Assembly: GCA_014190475.1 (NCBI GenBank)
Contig: BJGL01000006.1
Location: 1-53,019, forward strand
DNA: 53,019 nucleotides
Direction: 5' to 3'
From: Bacteroidota bacterium
GTDB lineage: Bacteria; Bacteroidota; Bacteroidia; Chitinophagales; Chitinophagaceae
A model generated the notes under the pieces. It had not been told where the DNA came from and did no database searches. It saw nothing but the letters and a program-made list of their open reading frames with translations. Positions 16,590 through 26,005 of this stretch are shown in pieces. Each line of letters begins with the position of its first letter. Within the stretch, counting starts at the first letter, position 1. The translations under genes and the position numbers were made by a program.

Positions 16590-19354
16590 TCAACAAGATC
16601 CAAACCTAAATCCTTTCCCTTATTTACGGCAGGTACCCCCTCGGTGAGCCAGCGCGCCGGTCTTTCCCCTTTTAAAAGCCAATCAAAAAATTGTTGCTGC
16701 CGTATGGAGATATCCTTTTGATTTTTACGTTCACGCAGGTTATGCGCCTCCCCATTGTAATTAAGCATCCAAACTTTCTTGCTTAGTCTTCGCATAGCAG
16801 TAAAAAGCTCTATCCCTTGATACCAAGGAACTGCGCCATCTGCATCATTGGCCATGATCACTAACGGAGTGGTAATTTTTGGCACAGCAAAAAGAGGAGA
16901 GTTTTTAAGATACAGATCCTGCCGCTGCCAAAGTGTTGCTCCGATTCTGCTCTGCGTCATTTCATATTGAAACTGCCGGTTCAAACCACTTTCCCAGCGA
17001 ATTCCACCATATGCACTGGTCATATTTGCAACTGGAGCCCCGGCCCATGCGGCTTTGAAAAGATTGGTCATTGTAATGAGCTGAGCAACCTGTATACCGC
17101 CCCAACTTTGTCCTTGGATACCGATATTGGCAGCATCAATCCAAGGTTCCTTAGCCAATTGTTTGGCTGCACTCACCACATAATCGTAACAACTCTTGGC
17201 AGGATAACCGATCGTATAGCGTATATCTGGACTTAATACAACATACCCTCTGCTCACATAGAAAGAAATATTCAAACGACTTCCTGTAGGAGACGGCGGG
17301 ATATAGCTATGCAAGGTATTTGTATGCGTTTCGTAGAAATATAATAGAAGAGGATATTTTTTTGTACGATCAAAATTCTCAGGCAAGTAAAGTACTCCGC
17401 TAGCCGGTAAACCGTTCAACGCTTTCCAACGATACAAACTAGCACTTCCCCACCAATACATATTTTGCTGGGGGTTTATTGAAGTAATTTTTGTTGCTGA
17501 GGCGGTCTCTTCCCATTTCCAAACATGAAGATCAGGCGATAATTCAAACCGTTCTTTTGTAAATAAAAGTGTAGCAGCTTGCTTAGCTTTTAGTGGCTGT
17601 CCAAAGGTAAAAGCCCCTGATTCCCGAAATTTCCAACTCAATTGTTCCTTTGATGCGGTAGCCAAGGCAATTCCTGCAGACTTGTCTTGCTGTTGCTGAA
17701 ATCGCCAGCAACTTACTGGGGACTCCAGGATATATTTTTCTTTGGGGGCGAGTTTAACATATCGGTAATTCTCCTTCTTTGCTCTTCCAACCTTGGTAAA
17801 ATTTACGGCCAATCCTTTTCCTCGAACATCAACTTTCCAAGCATCAAATCGGTCATAAATCAACAAGGTGGTATCACCAGGCAACCAACCAGCAATTCCG
17901 TAGGGATCAGCTGGCCCGGGGGAATCATGATCTTCATCAAACAATGGAAATGGAATTGTTTTTGTTATCACGTGCGTTTTTCCGTCAAACCAAGCTACGT
18001 ACTGCTTAAGCGCATAATCATACCAAACTAAACCTGCCCCATTGGGAGAAACCGAGGACGAAGTAATTACACCTTCAACTGCTTTTTTTATTAACTGCGT
18101 GTCCCCTGTACTGAGATGAATACGGTAAATATCTTTTTTGGTCATACCCGTCCATTGAGAGGCGATTCGATATCCCCAATCCGAAATGATATACCCATGC
18201 GCTGCATCTCCTTCCTCTGGTATTAATACTTGGGATAATTCCGGTGTCTCCAATTGAACTACCTGTTGTGTTGAAAAATCATAAGCAGCCAGGTAGCTTT
18301 TTTCAAGCTCTCTTTTTAAATTAAACAATTGCTGCGTTTGCAAATAGTCGTCGTTGTAGTGCCAAATATCCAGTTTAACCTGGTCAATCTCGGGAATACT
18401 GGTATCCGCTGCTGCACGAATAGGTGCAGTACCAAAAAAAAGTCTTTCCCCAGATTTGCTGAAGCGGGGCTTCCCAAATTCACTTACAGTGAATCCAAGC
18501 TTCATTCCAGCCGAATACCGATCAATTAGCAATTTGGAACTATCAGCACTCGCCTGATAATAATATAATTTGAAATACTTCAATAACTCTTTAGCTCGGG
18601 CATCCCGCTCAGCAATAAAAATTAATTGCTGTCCATCCTTCGAAAAAACAAAAGAACGAAAATCATTCCCCCCTTTTGCAATTGTTTTGAAAATAGATTG
18701 ATCCCCGTTAAATAAAAAAACTTGATTAACAGCCAACGAGTCCTTGGGATCTTTAGCCTGCTCACCAGCAACAACTCGGCCAGCATCAGCAACCTCAAAA
18801 TCCGTAACCCGCGGGATTACTTTCTCTTGGCCTTTGTCAAGTTCCATTAACAACAAGGAGGACGCTACCTTAGAATTATCCTGTACTTTGTCAGTAGGTT
18901 CTAAATGGATTGCAACCAAACCCTCCTCCTCTGCCGGCATCTTAAAGCCTCTCACCTGTGGGATTCTTTTTCTCTCCCCCACTCCCAGCTCAACAATACA
19001 AAGTGAATCCTTGGGTGACTCTTCTGGTTTTTTCTTACGGATTCTTGCTTCCCGGATAGCAGAATAAGATGGCCTTATTTTGAAAACTAAAAATCTCCCA
19101 TTAAAACTCAATTGTGGCGCTGTACCCCTGGGATAGACAACTTCCTGTTTATTTATTAAAGAACGAATCACTAAAGTGGGGTCTCCTTCCTGCGCCTCTA
19201 TCACATAGATCACCCAATTCCCATTAGGGCTGATCAATCGCTCGCCAATTCTTTGCCAGGCATCATACACCGTGTGATCAAGCGGTTTCTTTTGTGCCGA
19301 AGCATCAATTAAAAGGATAAATCCTATAAAAAATCCAATAATAATTCGCTTCAT
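16586..19354 (-). CDS. Exported S9 family (prolyl oligopeptidase-like) peptidase
   Basis: A 922-aa serine peptidase with signal peptide MKRIIIGFFIGFILLIDASAQ. An N-terminal propeller-type region of about 600 residues precedes the alpha/beta hydrolase catalytic domain. The nucleophile lies in GQSWGG, and the acid and base residues are probably the Asp in ANDADGAVPW and the His in NGEAHNL. Length and layout fit the long Bacteroidota S9 peptidases (dipeptidyl/acylaminoacyl type). It is probably periplasmic and involved in peptide scavenging. It is divergent from the TonB receptor at 19419. Confidence 0.92.
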   Translation of the reverse strand: MKRIIIGFFIGFILLIDASAQKKPLDHTVYDAWQRIGERLISPNGNWVIYVIEAQEGDPTLVIRSLINKQEVVYPRGTAPQLSFNGRFLVFKIRPSYSAIREARIRKKKPEESPKDSLCIVELGVGERKRIPQVRGFKMPAEEEGLVAIHLEPTDKVQDNSKVASSLLLMELDKGQEKVIPRVTDFEVADAGRVVAGEQAKDPKDSLAVNQVFLFNGDQSIFKTIAKGGNDFRSFVFSKDGQQLIFIAERDARAKELLKYFKLYYYQASADSSKLLIDRYSAGMKLGFTVSEFGKPRFSKSGERLFFGTAPIRAAADTSIPEIDQVKLDIWHYNDDYLQTQQLFNLKRELEKSYLAAYDFSTQQVVQLETPELSQVLIPEEGDAAHGYIISDWGYRIASQWTGMTKKDIYRIHLSTGDTQLIKKAVEGVITSSSVSPNGAGLVWYDYALKQYVAWFDGKTHVITKTIPFPLFDEDHDSPGPADPYGIAGWLPGDTTLLIYDRFDAWKVDVRGKGLAVNFTKVGRAKKENYRYVKLAPKEKYILESPVSCWRFQQQQDKSAGIALATASKEQLSWKFRESGAFTFGQPLKAKQAATLLFTKERFELSPDLHVWKWEETASATKITSINPQQNMYWWGSASLYRWKALNGLPASGVLYLPENFDRTKKYPLLLYFYETHTNTLHSYIPPSPTGSRLNISFYVSRGYVVLSPDIRYTIGYPAKSCYDYVVSAAKQLAKEPWIDAANIGIQGQSWGGIQVAQLITMTNLFKAAWAGAPVANMTSAYGGIRWESGLNRQFQYEMTQSRIGATLWQRQDLYLKNSPLFAVPKITTPLVIMANDADGAVPWYQGIELFTAMRRLSKKVWMLNYNGEAHNLRERKNQKDISIRQQQFFDWLLKGERPARWLTEGVPAVNKGKDLGLDLVD

Positions 19355-19418
19355 AGAAAAAAATTATACAGGGAAGTTACTCCAAACCATTCATTCCTTT
19401 GTTTGTTATATCCGTAAT

Positions 19419-21857
19419 ATGAAAAAGGGACTAATACTAGCTATACTCGCATTAACCAGCCTGATGAGCTTCGGGCAAGGATTTGGAACGATATCCGGTT
19501 CAATAACCGATAAAAATTTATTAACCCCCATTCCTGGGGCAACCATTACACTCGAAGGAACCAGTTTGCAGACAATTGCAGACACTGCTGGAAAATTTAG
19601 GATATTGAGAATACCCCCAAAAACCTATACGCTAAAAATTTCAGCGGTAGGCTATACTACCTTCTATTTGTACAACCTGGTTCTCACTTCCGGAAATGAG
19701 CCAAATTTTACCGTACAATTAGAACCACAAACACAAACCCTAGAGGAGGTGCAGGTCAAAAATCGTAAAACAGCCGTGGCTGCCAGTTTAGAAACTCCCC
19801 TCAGTGTACAAAAACTAACAGCAGAGGAAATTAGAAGTAATCCTGGAGGAAACTTTGACATCTCAAGAGTAATTCAGGCGCTACCTGGAGTAGGTGGAAC
19901 CAGTGGCAGTGTGGGAGGCTATAGAAACGATATTATAATTCGTGGAGGTGCCCCAAATGAAAATGTGTACTACCTGGATGGGATTGAAATCCCTACCATC
20001 AATCACTTTGCCACGCAAGGGAGTGGTGGCGGCCCCACCGGCATTCTGAATGTCAGTTTTATCGAGGAGGTTAAATTATCTACCTCCTCATTTGATGCCC
20101 GATACGATAATGCGCTCTCCTCCGTATTTCAATTCAAACAACGAAACGGAAATCCAAATCGATTACAAGGGAATGTAAGATTAAGTGCCACAGAGTTGGC
20201 CACCACATTAGAAGGCCCCCTTTCTGCTAAAACAACATTTTTGGCTTCTGCAAGACGCTCCTATTTGCAACTTTTATTTAAAGCGATTGATTTACCAATA
20301 AGACCTAACTACTGGGATTTCCAAACCAAGATTACGCACCGTATCAATAAAAAGCTAACCCTCACTTTCTTGGGGTTGGGAGCGATCGATGACTTTAGTT
20401 TTGGAGAACCAAGAGAAGCAACTCCAGAAAAACTCTATGTCTTAGATGCCACCCCCTCAATCAATCAATGGAATTATACTACCGGGGCAAGTCTTAGAAA
20501 ACAGATTGCTCGTGGGTATTGGAATCTGGCAGTGAGCAGAAGTATGTTAGATAACAATATTGAAAAATTTGACGGCAATCAACTGGGGAATGAGTCAAAA
20601 CGCAGGACCGGAATATTTTCACAAGAAATAGAAAATAAACTTCGATTTGACGTGAACCGCAGCTATGAAAATTTTAAAATTGCCTATGGCTTCGTTGCCC
20701 AATATGTAAAAAGCAATAGTGATGCATTCCAGCGTATTAGGCAAGAATTCAAGGATGCAAATGGCAACTTGATTCAACCCGCCATTACTGTCAACTATGC
20801 AAGCGCCATTAATTTTTGGAGAACGGGTGGCTTCATTCAGCTCAGCCGGAGAACACTTGCCAATAGACTTAGCCTCAGCGCTGGCTTAAGAACCGATTTG
20901 AATAGCTTTACAGAAACCGGAAACAACCCCTTAAAAACCTTATCAGGAAGATTTAATGCATCCTACACTCTTACTGATCGGTGGACAATAAATGCTTCCG
21001 TAGGCAACTATTTTAAAATTGCACCTTACACAATACTGAGTCATACCGACAATACAGGTAAGTTTACCAATAAGGACGCCGACTATACACAGAGCCTACA
21101 TTATGTGGCAGGCATTGAGTTTCTCCCAGCGCCTACTACCCGTCTTACCGTAGAAGGTTTTTATAAAAAATATTCGCAGGTACCCATTTCAGTACGGGAC
21201 GGCATTTCTCTGGCAAATTTGGGGGGCGACTTTTCAGTGCTGGGTAATGAAGACGTAATTACTACAGGAAAAGGGAAAGCGGCAGGTCTTGAACTTTTTT
21301 TCCAACAAAAACTCACCAAACGTTTCTTCACTACCTTATCCTACACTTTATTTTATAGTCAATACAGCGGTGCGGATGGCAAAATGATTGCCAGTGCTTG
21401 GGACAATCGTCATTTAGTGTCGTTTCTGGGTGGATATAAGTTGAAAAGAAACTGGGAAATTGGATTAAAATTCAGGCTCCAGGGTGGTGCCCCATTTACT
21501 CCTTTCGACCTAACTGCTTCCCAGCTAAATTATTTGAGTTTAGGAACCGGTTTACTGGACTATACCCGATTAAATAGTCAACGATTGGCAGCCTTTCATG
21601 CGAGCGATATCCGTATTGATAAAAAATGGAATTTCAGGCAGTTTACGTTCAATCTTTTTTTAGATGTAACAAATTGGTATGTTGCCAAGAGCCCTGCATT
21701 TCCGCAATATACTTTCCAACGAAATCAAACGAATACTGCGTTTTTAACGCGCGATGGTCAACCTCTACAATTAAATGGTAGCAATGCAATTCCTTTTATT
21801 TTATCCAATGATGAAGGAACGCCCATCCCTACTATCGGTTTTATTGTTGAGTTTTAA
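19419..21857 (+). CDS. TonB-dependent receptor
   Basis: An 812-aa outer membrane receptor. A signal peptide (MKKGLILAILALTSLMSFGQ) is followed by a carboxypeptidase-regulatory-like domain (about 25-100: SGSITDKNLLTPIPGATITL). The plug domain (about 120-235) contains VIQALPGVGGTSG and DIIIRGGAPNENVYYLDGIEI. A 22-strand-type barrel follows, ending PTIGFIVEF with a terminal aromatic. No SusD-like partner is adjacent, so polysaccharide import is not indicated; metal-chelate or peptide uptake is possible. It overlaps the convergent EamA gene by 17 bp. Confidence 0.93.
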   Translation: MKKGLILAILALTSLMSFGQGFGTISGSITDKNLLTPIPGATITLEGTSLQTIADTAGKFRILRIPPKTYTLKISAVGYTTFYLYNLVLTSGNEPNFTVQLEPQTQTLEEVQVKNRKTAVAASLETPLSVQKLTAEEIRSNPGGNFDISRVIQALPGVGGTSGSVGGYRNDIIIRGGAPNENVYYLDGIEIPTINHFATQGSGGGPTGILNVSFIEEVKLSTSSFDARYDNALSSVFQFKQRNGNPNRLQGNVRLSATELATTLEGPLSAKTTFLASARRSYLQLLFKAIDLPIRPNYWDFQTKITHRINKKLTLTFLGLGAIDDFSFGEPREATPEKLYVLDATPSINQWNYTTGASLRKQIARGYWNLAVSRSMLDNNIEKFDGNQLGNESKRRTGIFSQEIENKLRFDVNRSYENFKIAYGFVAQYVKSNSDAFQRIRQEFKDANGNLIQPAITVNYASAINFWRTGGFIQLSRRTLANRLSLSAGLRTDLNSFTETGNNPLKTLSGRFNASYTLTDRWTINASVGNYFKIAPYTILSHTDNTGKFTNKDADYTQSLHYVAGIEFLPAPTTRLTVEGFYKKYSQVPISVRDGISLANLGGDFSVLGNEDVITTGKGKAAGLELFFQQKLTKRFFTTLSYTLFYSQYSGADGKMIASAWDNRHLVSFLGGYKLKRNWEIGLKFRLQGGAPFTPFDLTASQLNYLSLGTGLLDYTRLNSQRLAAFHASDIRIDKKWNFRQFTFNLFLDVTNWYVAKSPAFPQYTFQRNQTNTAFLTRDGQPLQLNGSNAIPFILSNDEGTPIPTIGFIVEF

Positions 21858-22746
21858 CAGGCAAAGAATCATTCATTTGCCTTTTCTTTTGCTGCATCCA
21901 TAACAAATGCAGAAGTAAAGCTGCCATAATCAAAGAAAAACCAATGTAGAACCATTTACTGAGTAGTTGATCTTCCCGATATACCACAAAGGCCAATAAA
22001 ATTCCATACACCGGTTCCAGATTAAAGGCTAGGTTAACCGTAAAGGCAGATAATTTTTGCAAGGCGGCACCTGAGAGCTGAAACGCCCATACCGAACATA
22101 ACCAGGATAAGACAAGCAACCAGCCGGCATCTGTCCAGGTTGGAACCCAACGCACTGCGCCCATTGTAAGGCTGTAAAATGGAATCAGCAAGAGAATAAA
22201 AATGAAACCAAAGGATTGTTGCCAAACCAGCAACGTTTCCACGTTGGTTTTTTTTAGTATTTCCCTATTCAAGATGGGAAAAAGTGCAGCAAATAAAGCA
22301 GATATCACCCCCAAGGTGATCCCCCACTTATAACGGGTGTCAAAATGAAAAATAAGATACACGCCAATTAAGGTTACCAATCCTAAAGCGAGTTCAATAA
22401 GATTTACTCGCTTACGAAGTATCAATGGCTCTAACAAAGCAGTAAAAAAACTAACCAGGGCAAAGCACACTAATGCTATGGAAACATTTGAATACTTTAT
22501 GGAACCATAAAAAGTTAGCCAATGAGTAGCTGCAAAAACAGCTGCCAGTAAAATTTTTAGTTGAGTTGAACCAGCAATAGAATGAATAGCTTTTCGCCAA
22601 CTAAAAATCACCCACATGGTAATGGCGGTCAATAATAATCGATAGCAAACGATCATCAACTCATTCAAGGTAATGAGCCGTCCTAAAATTCCAGTCAGAC
22701 CGGCTAGTAGCACCGCACCATGTAACTGCAAGTAGGCTTTTCGCAT
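21841..22746 (-). CDS. EamA/DMT family transporter
   Basis: A 301-aa inner membrane protein with about ten hydrophobic segments arranged as two EamA repeats. The second repeat begins near KWGITLGVISALFAALFPIL, and the terminal half contains FNLEPVYGILLAFVVYRED, a typical EamA signature. It is a drug/metabolite transporter-type permease with unknown substrate. It lies 3 bp downstream of the mannosyltransferase gene in the dnaQ-like operon. Confidence 0.88.
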   Translation of the reverse strand: MRKAYLQLHGAVLLAGLTGILGRLITLNELMIVCYRLLLTAITMWVIFSWRKAIHSIAGSTQLKILLAAVFAATHWLTFYGSIKYSNVSIALVCFALVSFFTALLEPLILRKRVNLIELALGLVTLIGVYLIFHFDTRYKWGITLGVISALFAALFPILNREILKKTNVETLLVWQQSFGFIFILLLIPFYSLTMGAVRWVPTWTDAGWLLVLSWLCSVWAFQLSGAALQKLSAFTVNLAFNLEPVYGILLAFVVYREDQLLSKWFYIGFSLIMAALLLHLLWMQQKKRQMNDSLPVKTQQ

Positions 22747-22749
22747 GTT

Positions 22750-23493
22750 TTAATTCAACGATTGCACAGATCGGTAATCAGTTGATGAGGCATACTTTCT
22801 AAGGCGCCAAACACCTAAAACCCCTTCTTTGATGATGCCTTTATTCATCTTAGAACTACCCCGCGTGCGGTCCTGAAATACAATGGGGACCTCTTTGATC
22901 TTAAACCCTAATTTCCAAGCTGCGTATTTCATCTCAATCTGGAAAGCATATCCAATAAATCGAATTCGATCTAGGTTGATTTCAGAAAGTACGGCAGCCC
23001 TATAACAAACAAAACCAGCCGTAGGGTCCATAACACGCATTTTTGTTAGTACCCGTGTATAAAGTGATGCCCCCTTTGATAATAAAATGCGGGAGAATGG
23101 CCAATTAATCACCCCACCGCCCCGCACATATCTCGATCCTACTGCAACATCAGCATGCTCAAAAGCGCAGGCTTGATACAATCGAGTCAAGTCGTTGGGA
23201 TTATGCGAAAAATCAGCATCCATCTCAAAAATAAAAGTATAATTCCGTTGCAGCGCCCATCTGAACCCATGAATATAGGCCGTACCAAGACCGCCCTTCC
23301 CCTTTCGTTCCTCTAAGAACAAACGTTGAGGGAAGGAAATACTCAACTCTTTAACCAGATCAGCCGTACGATCTGGCGATGAATCATCCACAACTAAAAC
23401 ATGAAATTCACCAGGCAAAGACAAAACAGTTTGGAGAATAGAAACAATATTCTCCTTTTCGTTATAGGTGGGTATAATTACAAGCTTATCCAT
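22750..23493 (-). CDS. Polyprenol monophosphomannose synthase-like GT2 glycosyltransferase
   Basis: A 247-aa family 2 glycosyltransferase of the dolichol-phosphate mannose synthase type. The chosen ATG at 23493 gives MDKLVIIPTYNEKENI. The frame is open to 23559, but those residues would overlap the exonuclease gene further and do not resemble the family. Motifs are VVDDSSPDRTADLV, GLGTAYIHGFRWAL, the catalytic FEMDADFSHNP and DRTRGSSKMNKG. There is no C-terminal membrane domain. It likely makes a polyprenyl-phosphate sugar donor for envelope glycosylation. It overlaps the exonuclease gene by 8 bp. Confidence 0.9.
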   Translation of the reverse strand: MDKLVIIPTYNEKENIVSILQTVLSLPGEFHVLVVDDSSPDRTADLVKELSISFPQRLFLEERKGKGGLGTAYIHGFRWALQRNYTFIFEMDADFSHNPNDLTRLYQACAFEHADVAVGSRYVRGGGVINWPFSRILLSKGASLYTRVLTKMRVMDPTAGFVCYRAAVLSEINLDRIRFIGYAFQIEMKYAAWKLGFKIKEVPIVFQDRTRGSSKMNKGIIKEGVLGVWRLRKYASSTDYRSVQSLN

Positions 23494-24256
23494 TTTTTCG
23501 GAGCATGGCACGGGTATAAATCTCAGTAAGCTTGTTTTTGGTATGCTGTGGAAAATCACCTTTCATCATCCAATCATAATATTGAGGTTCCGCCCGTAAT
23601 ACCTCAGCTACAGGCTTTCCTTTGAACTTACCAAAATTAAATACCTCTACTCCGTTCTCCCACACAAATCTTCGAGCAAAATCAATGATAGGCTCTTCCC
23701 CTGTTACCTTCAATATCGCATCCACTGAACTACCCAATTCAGGATAGCGTTTCACTTGTGCTTCTAAAATTTCAACCGTGGCAATCACATCTGCCTCGGC
23801 ACTATGGGCATTCTCCAACGATTTTTGACAATAAAACTGATAGGCCGCTGAAAGGGTGCGAGGTTCCATTTTGTAAAAAATTTGCTGGACATCCAGCAAA
23901 CGACGCCCCTTCATGTCAAAGTCTACTTGCGCACGTAAGAACTCCTCTACCAAGAGCGGAATATCAAATCGATTAGAGTTATATCCAGCCAAGTCACAAC
24001 CGTCCAGCATTTGTTTTAATTCCTGTGCCACCTGCACAAAAGTGGGCGCATCCTTAACCATTTCGTCGGTAATCCCATGTATATCACTGGAGGATTGAGG
24101 AATGGATATACCTGGGTTTATCAATTTTCGCTTGGTTGTTCTCGTTCCATCAGCAAGCACTTTAACAATTGCAATTTCAATGATACGATCAGTACCGAGA
24201 TTGACACCGGTGGTTTCCAGATCAATGAAAGCCAATGGCTTGGTAAGTTGTAACAT
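23486..24256 (-). CDS. DnaQ-like 3'-5' exonuclease
   Basis: A 256-aa DEDDh exonuclease. The Exo I motif is FIDLETTG (D and E, residues about 11-13), Exo II is AGYNSNRFDIPLL, and Exo III is HSAEADVIATVEIL with the general-base His and the last Asp. A C-terminal extension (about 185-256) with FNFGKFKGKPVAEVLRAEPQYYDWMMKG resembles the small domain seen in Bacteroidota DnaQ-type exonucleases. It could be a proofreading or RNase T-like enzyme; the exact role is unknown. It is first in the operon with the glycosyltransferase and EamA genes. Confidence 0.9.
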   Translation of the reverse strand: MLQLTKPLAFIDLETTGVNLGTDRIIEIAIVKVLADGTRTTKRKLINPGISIPQSSSDIHGITDEMVKDAPTFVQVAQELKQMLDGCDLAGYNSNRFDIPLLVEEFLRAQVDFDMKGRRLLDVQQIFYKMEPRTLSAAYQFYCQKSLENAHSAEADVIATVEILEAQVKRYPELGSSVDAILKVTGEEPIIDFARRFVWENGVEVFNFGKFKGKPVAEVLRAEPQYYDWMMKGDFPQHTKNKLTEIYTRAMLRKNG

Positions 24257-24316
24257 AGGAGTAAAGGTAGGATTTAGATGAGTGATTCACCTTAAATTTA
24301 TTCTCAAATACCCCCA

Positions 24317-24351
24317 TTTGTCAAGTGAGTATATCAAATTTGTTAGTTTTG
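24317..24351 (+). promoter_or_regulatory. Putative promoter of the small lipoprotein gene
   Basis: TTTG at 24317-24320 and TAGTTTTG at 24344-24351 are separated by 23 bp, at the upper end of the accepted spacing. The -7 box ends 17 bp upstream of the ATG at 24369. Confidence 0.45.
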
Positions 24352-24368
24352 CATTGAAACTAGAAATA

Positions 24369-24491
24369 ATGCAAAGATTTTACACAAGCCTAATTTTACT
24401 ATTGCTGGCAGCAGGAATTTTCACTTCTTGTGTAGCACCCAGAGAAGGCTGTCCAATGAACGCCACTCCTCGTACAAAATATAGAGGGTAG
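24369..24491 (+). CDS. 40-residue predicted lipoprotein
   Basis: A very small exported protein beginning MQRFYTSLILLLLAAGIFTSC. A positively charged start and hydrophobic core are followed by a lipobox-like IFTSC (C21), and only 19 residues follow, with CPMNATPRTKYRG at the end. The upstream in-frame ATG at 24282 would add residues before the signal and overlap the promoter, so 24369 is preferred. A matching promoter at 24317-24351 supports expression. I do not recognise a function; the mature peptide has two cysteines. Confidence 0.7.
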   Translation: MQRFYTSLILLLLAAGIFTSCVAPREGCPMNATPRTKYRG

Positions 24492-24513
24492 ATTTTAGCC
24501 GCATTGGAACGCA

Positions 24514-25149
24514 TCAATACCCTTGGGCATTAATGAAATTTACCAGTGATGCGGTGTTTTTAAGTTTTAGCTTCCGAAGAATATTATAACGATGAACCTC
24601 TACAGTTTTTAAGGAGATATCCAGGCTTCTGGCAATTTCTTTTGAAGAAAGACCTTCCTTGATAAGTTGCACTACTTCAATTTCTCGTTTGGATAGCATA
24701 CTCATATCTGGATGCCCCCCATCATCATCCAACTCCTGCTGAGCAACAATATTTTTGATTTCCTCACAGATAAACTTATTGCCTGCCTTCACTTCCAAAA
24801 TGGCAGTAACAAACTCTTCCTTGGAGGAATTTTTAGTTACATACCCTTTGGCACCCATCTGAAACATCCGTCTTGCATATGCTGGTAGCGCATGCATGGA
24901 GATTGCTACAACTCGAGCCTCGGGTACGTCCCGAAGTATAATTTTAGTAGCATCAAAACCGTTCACCGGTACCATGTTGATATCCATGAGTACGATATCC
25001 GGGTTTAACTTTTTTACTAAGAAAAGCGCTTGATCAACATCATTGGTCTCCCCCACTACTTCAAAACGAGGATCAGCATTTAAGATGATGGACCAGGAAT
25101 CACGAATTAATTTATGGTCATCAATCAATAGCAATGTGATCTTGCCCAT
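24514..25149 (-). CDS. NarL/FixJ-type response regulator
   Basis: A 211-aa response regulator. The receiver domain (about 1-120) has the acidic pair in LLIDDH, the phosphorylated aspartate D56 (LMDINM) and a conserved Lys in TKNSS. A LuxR-type helix-turn-helix (about 146-205) contains LSKREIEVVQLIKEGLSSKEI. No sensor kinase lies on this strand next to it. The nearest kinase (25948) is of the LytS type, which normally pairs with LytTR regulators, so this one is probably an orphan here. Confidence 0.93.
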   Translation of the reverse strand: MGKITLLLIDDHKLIRDSWSIILNADPRFEVVGETNDVDQALFLVKKLNPDIVLMDINMVPVNGFDATKIILRDVPEARVVAISMHALPAYARRMFQMGAKGYVTKNSSKEEFVTAILEVKAGNKFICEEIKNIVAQQELDDDGGHPDMSMLSKREIEVVQLIKEGLSSKEIARSLDISLKTVEVHRYNILRKLKLKNTASLVNFINAQGY

Positions 25150-25324
25150 TGGATAAGATTTTCACAGGATTAAGGTAATTGCAATATACTGAAAAAGATG
25201 AATCAATATATACACTTACAGGAATGAAATTAATTACGATACGGCATTTAAGTTGAATCACTTATTAAAAAGCATAAAAATTTATTTACTTTAACAGATT
25301 GAAACCTAAATAGCATAAACCATA

Positions 25325-26005
25325 TTGATGATGGATGCCCTAATCATAGATGACGAATACGCTGGCAGGAACACCTTACTCACCCTTCTACGCAAGCATT
25401 GTGCAAAAGAAGTGAACGAAATATCTACCGCAGAAAATTTGGATGAGGCAAAGGTTTTATTAGATACTAAAAACTACGAAGTTGTTTTTTTGGATATTCA
25501 ACTAAAAAATAAATTAGGCTTTGACCTTGTAAAATATATCCCAGTAACTACTAAAATCATATTTGTCACCGCTTATTCAGAATATGCAGTGAAAGCGATT
25601 AAAAATCGTGCATATGACTACATACTCAAGCCAGTCGATCCCGAGGAATTAAAAGCGTCAATCAAACAATGCGAGATTGTATTTAAGCAAGCTAAAAAAC
25701 TATACCTGATTATAAAAGTTAAGGGCAGAAGCGTTCCCCTTGAACTAGCCAACATAGTTTACTTAAAAGCGAAAGGACCCTATTCCGAAATTCAATTAAC
25801 CACTGGAAATATATATTTGACTGCCCAAACATTAAAAACACTTGCACCTAAATTGAATGAGCACTTTATACGGGTACACAAATCATTTATTATAAATCGA
25901 AACTTTATAACAGAATTCAATCAAAAAGAGTTATTCTTAAATAAGCTATGCATTCCTCTTTCAAGAAATGGTCTGCTCTCGTTGCAAGCATACTATGCTT
26001 CCTAA
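25325..26005 (+). CDS. LytTR family response regulator
   Basis: A 226-aa regulator. The receiver domain has the acidic pair in IIDDEYAG and phospho-aspartate D57 (VFLDIQL), with KPVD containing the conserved lysine. A C-terminal LytTR DNA-binding domain (about 125-220) has IVYLKAKGPYSEIQL and HFIRVHKSFIINRNFI. These regulators usually bind direct repeats upstream of target genes. The last 58 bp overlap the start of the sensor kinase gene in another frame. Base composition here is visibly more AT-rich than in flanking genes. Confidence 0.93.
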   Translation: MMMDALIIDDEYAGRNTLLTLLRKHCAKEVNEISTAENLDEAKVLLDTKNYEVVFLDIQLKNKLGFDLVKYIPVTTKIIFVTAYSEYAVKAIKNRAYDYILKPVDPEELKASIKQCEIVFKQAKKLYLIIKVKGRSVPLELANIVYLKAKGPYSEIQLTTGNIYLTAQTLKTLAPKLNEHFIRVHKSFIINRNFITEFNQKELFLNKLCIPLSRNGLLSLQAYYAS

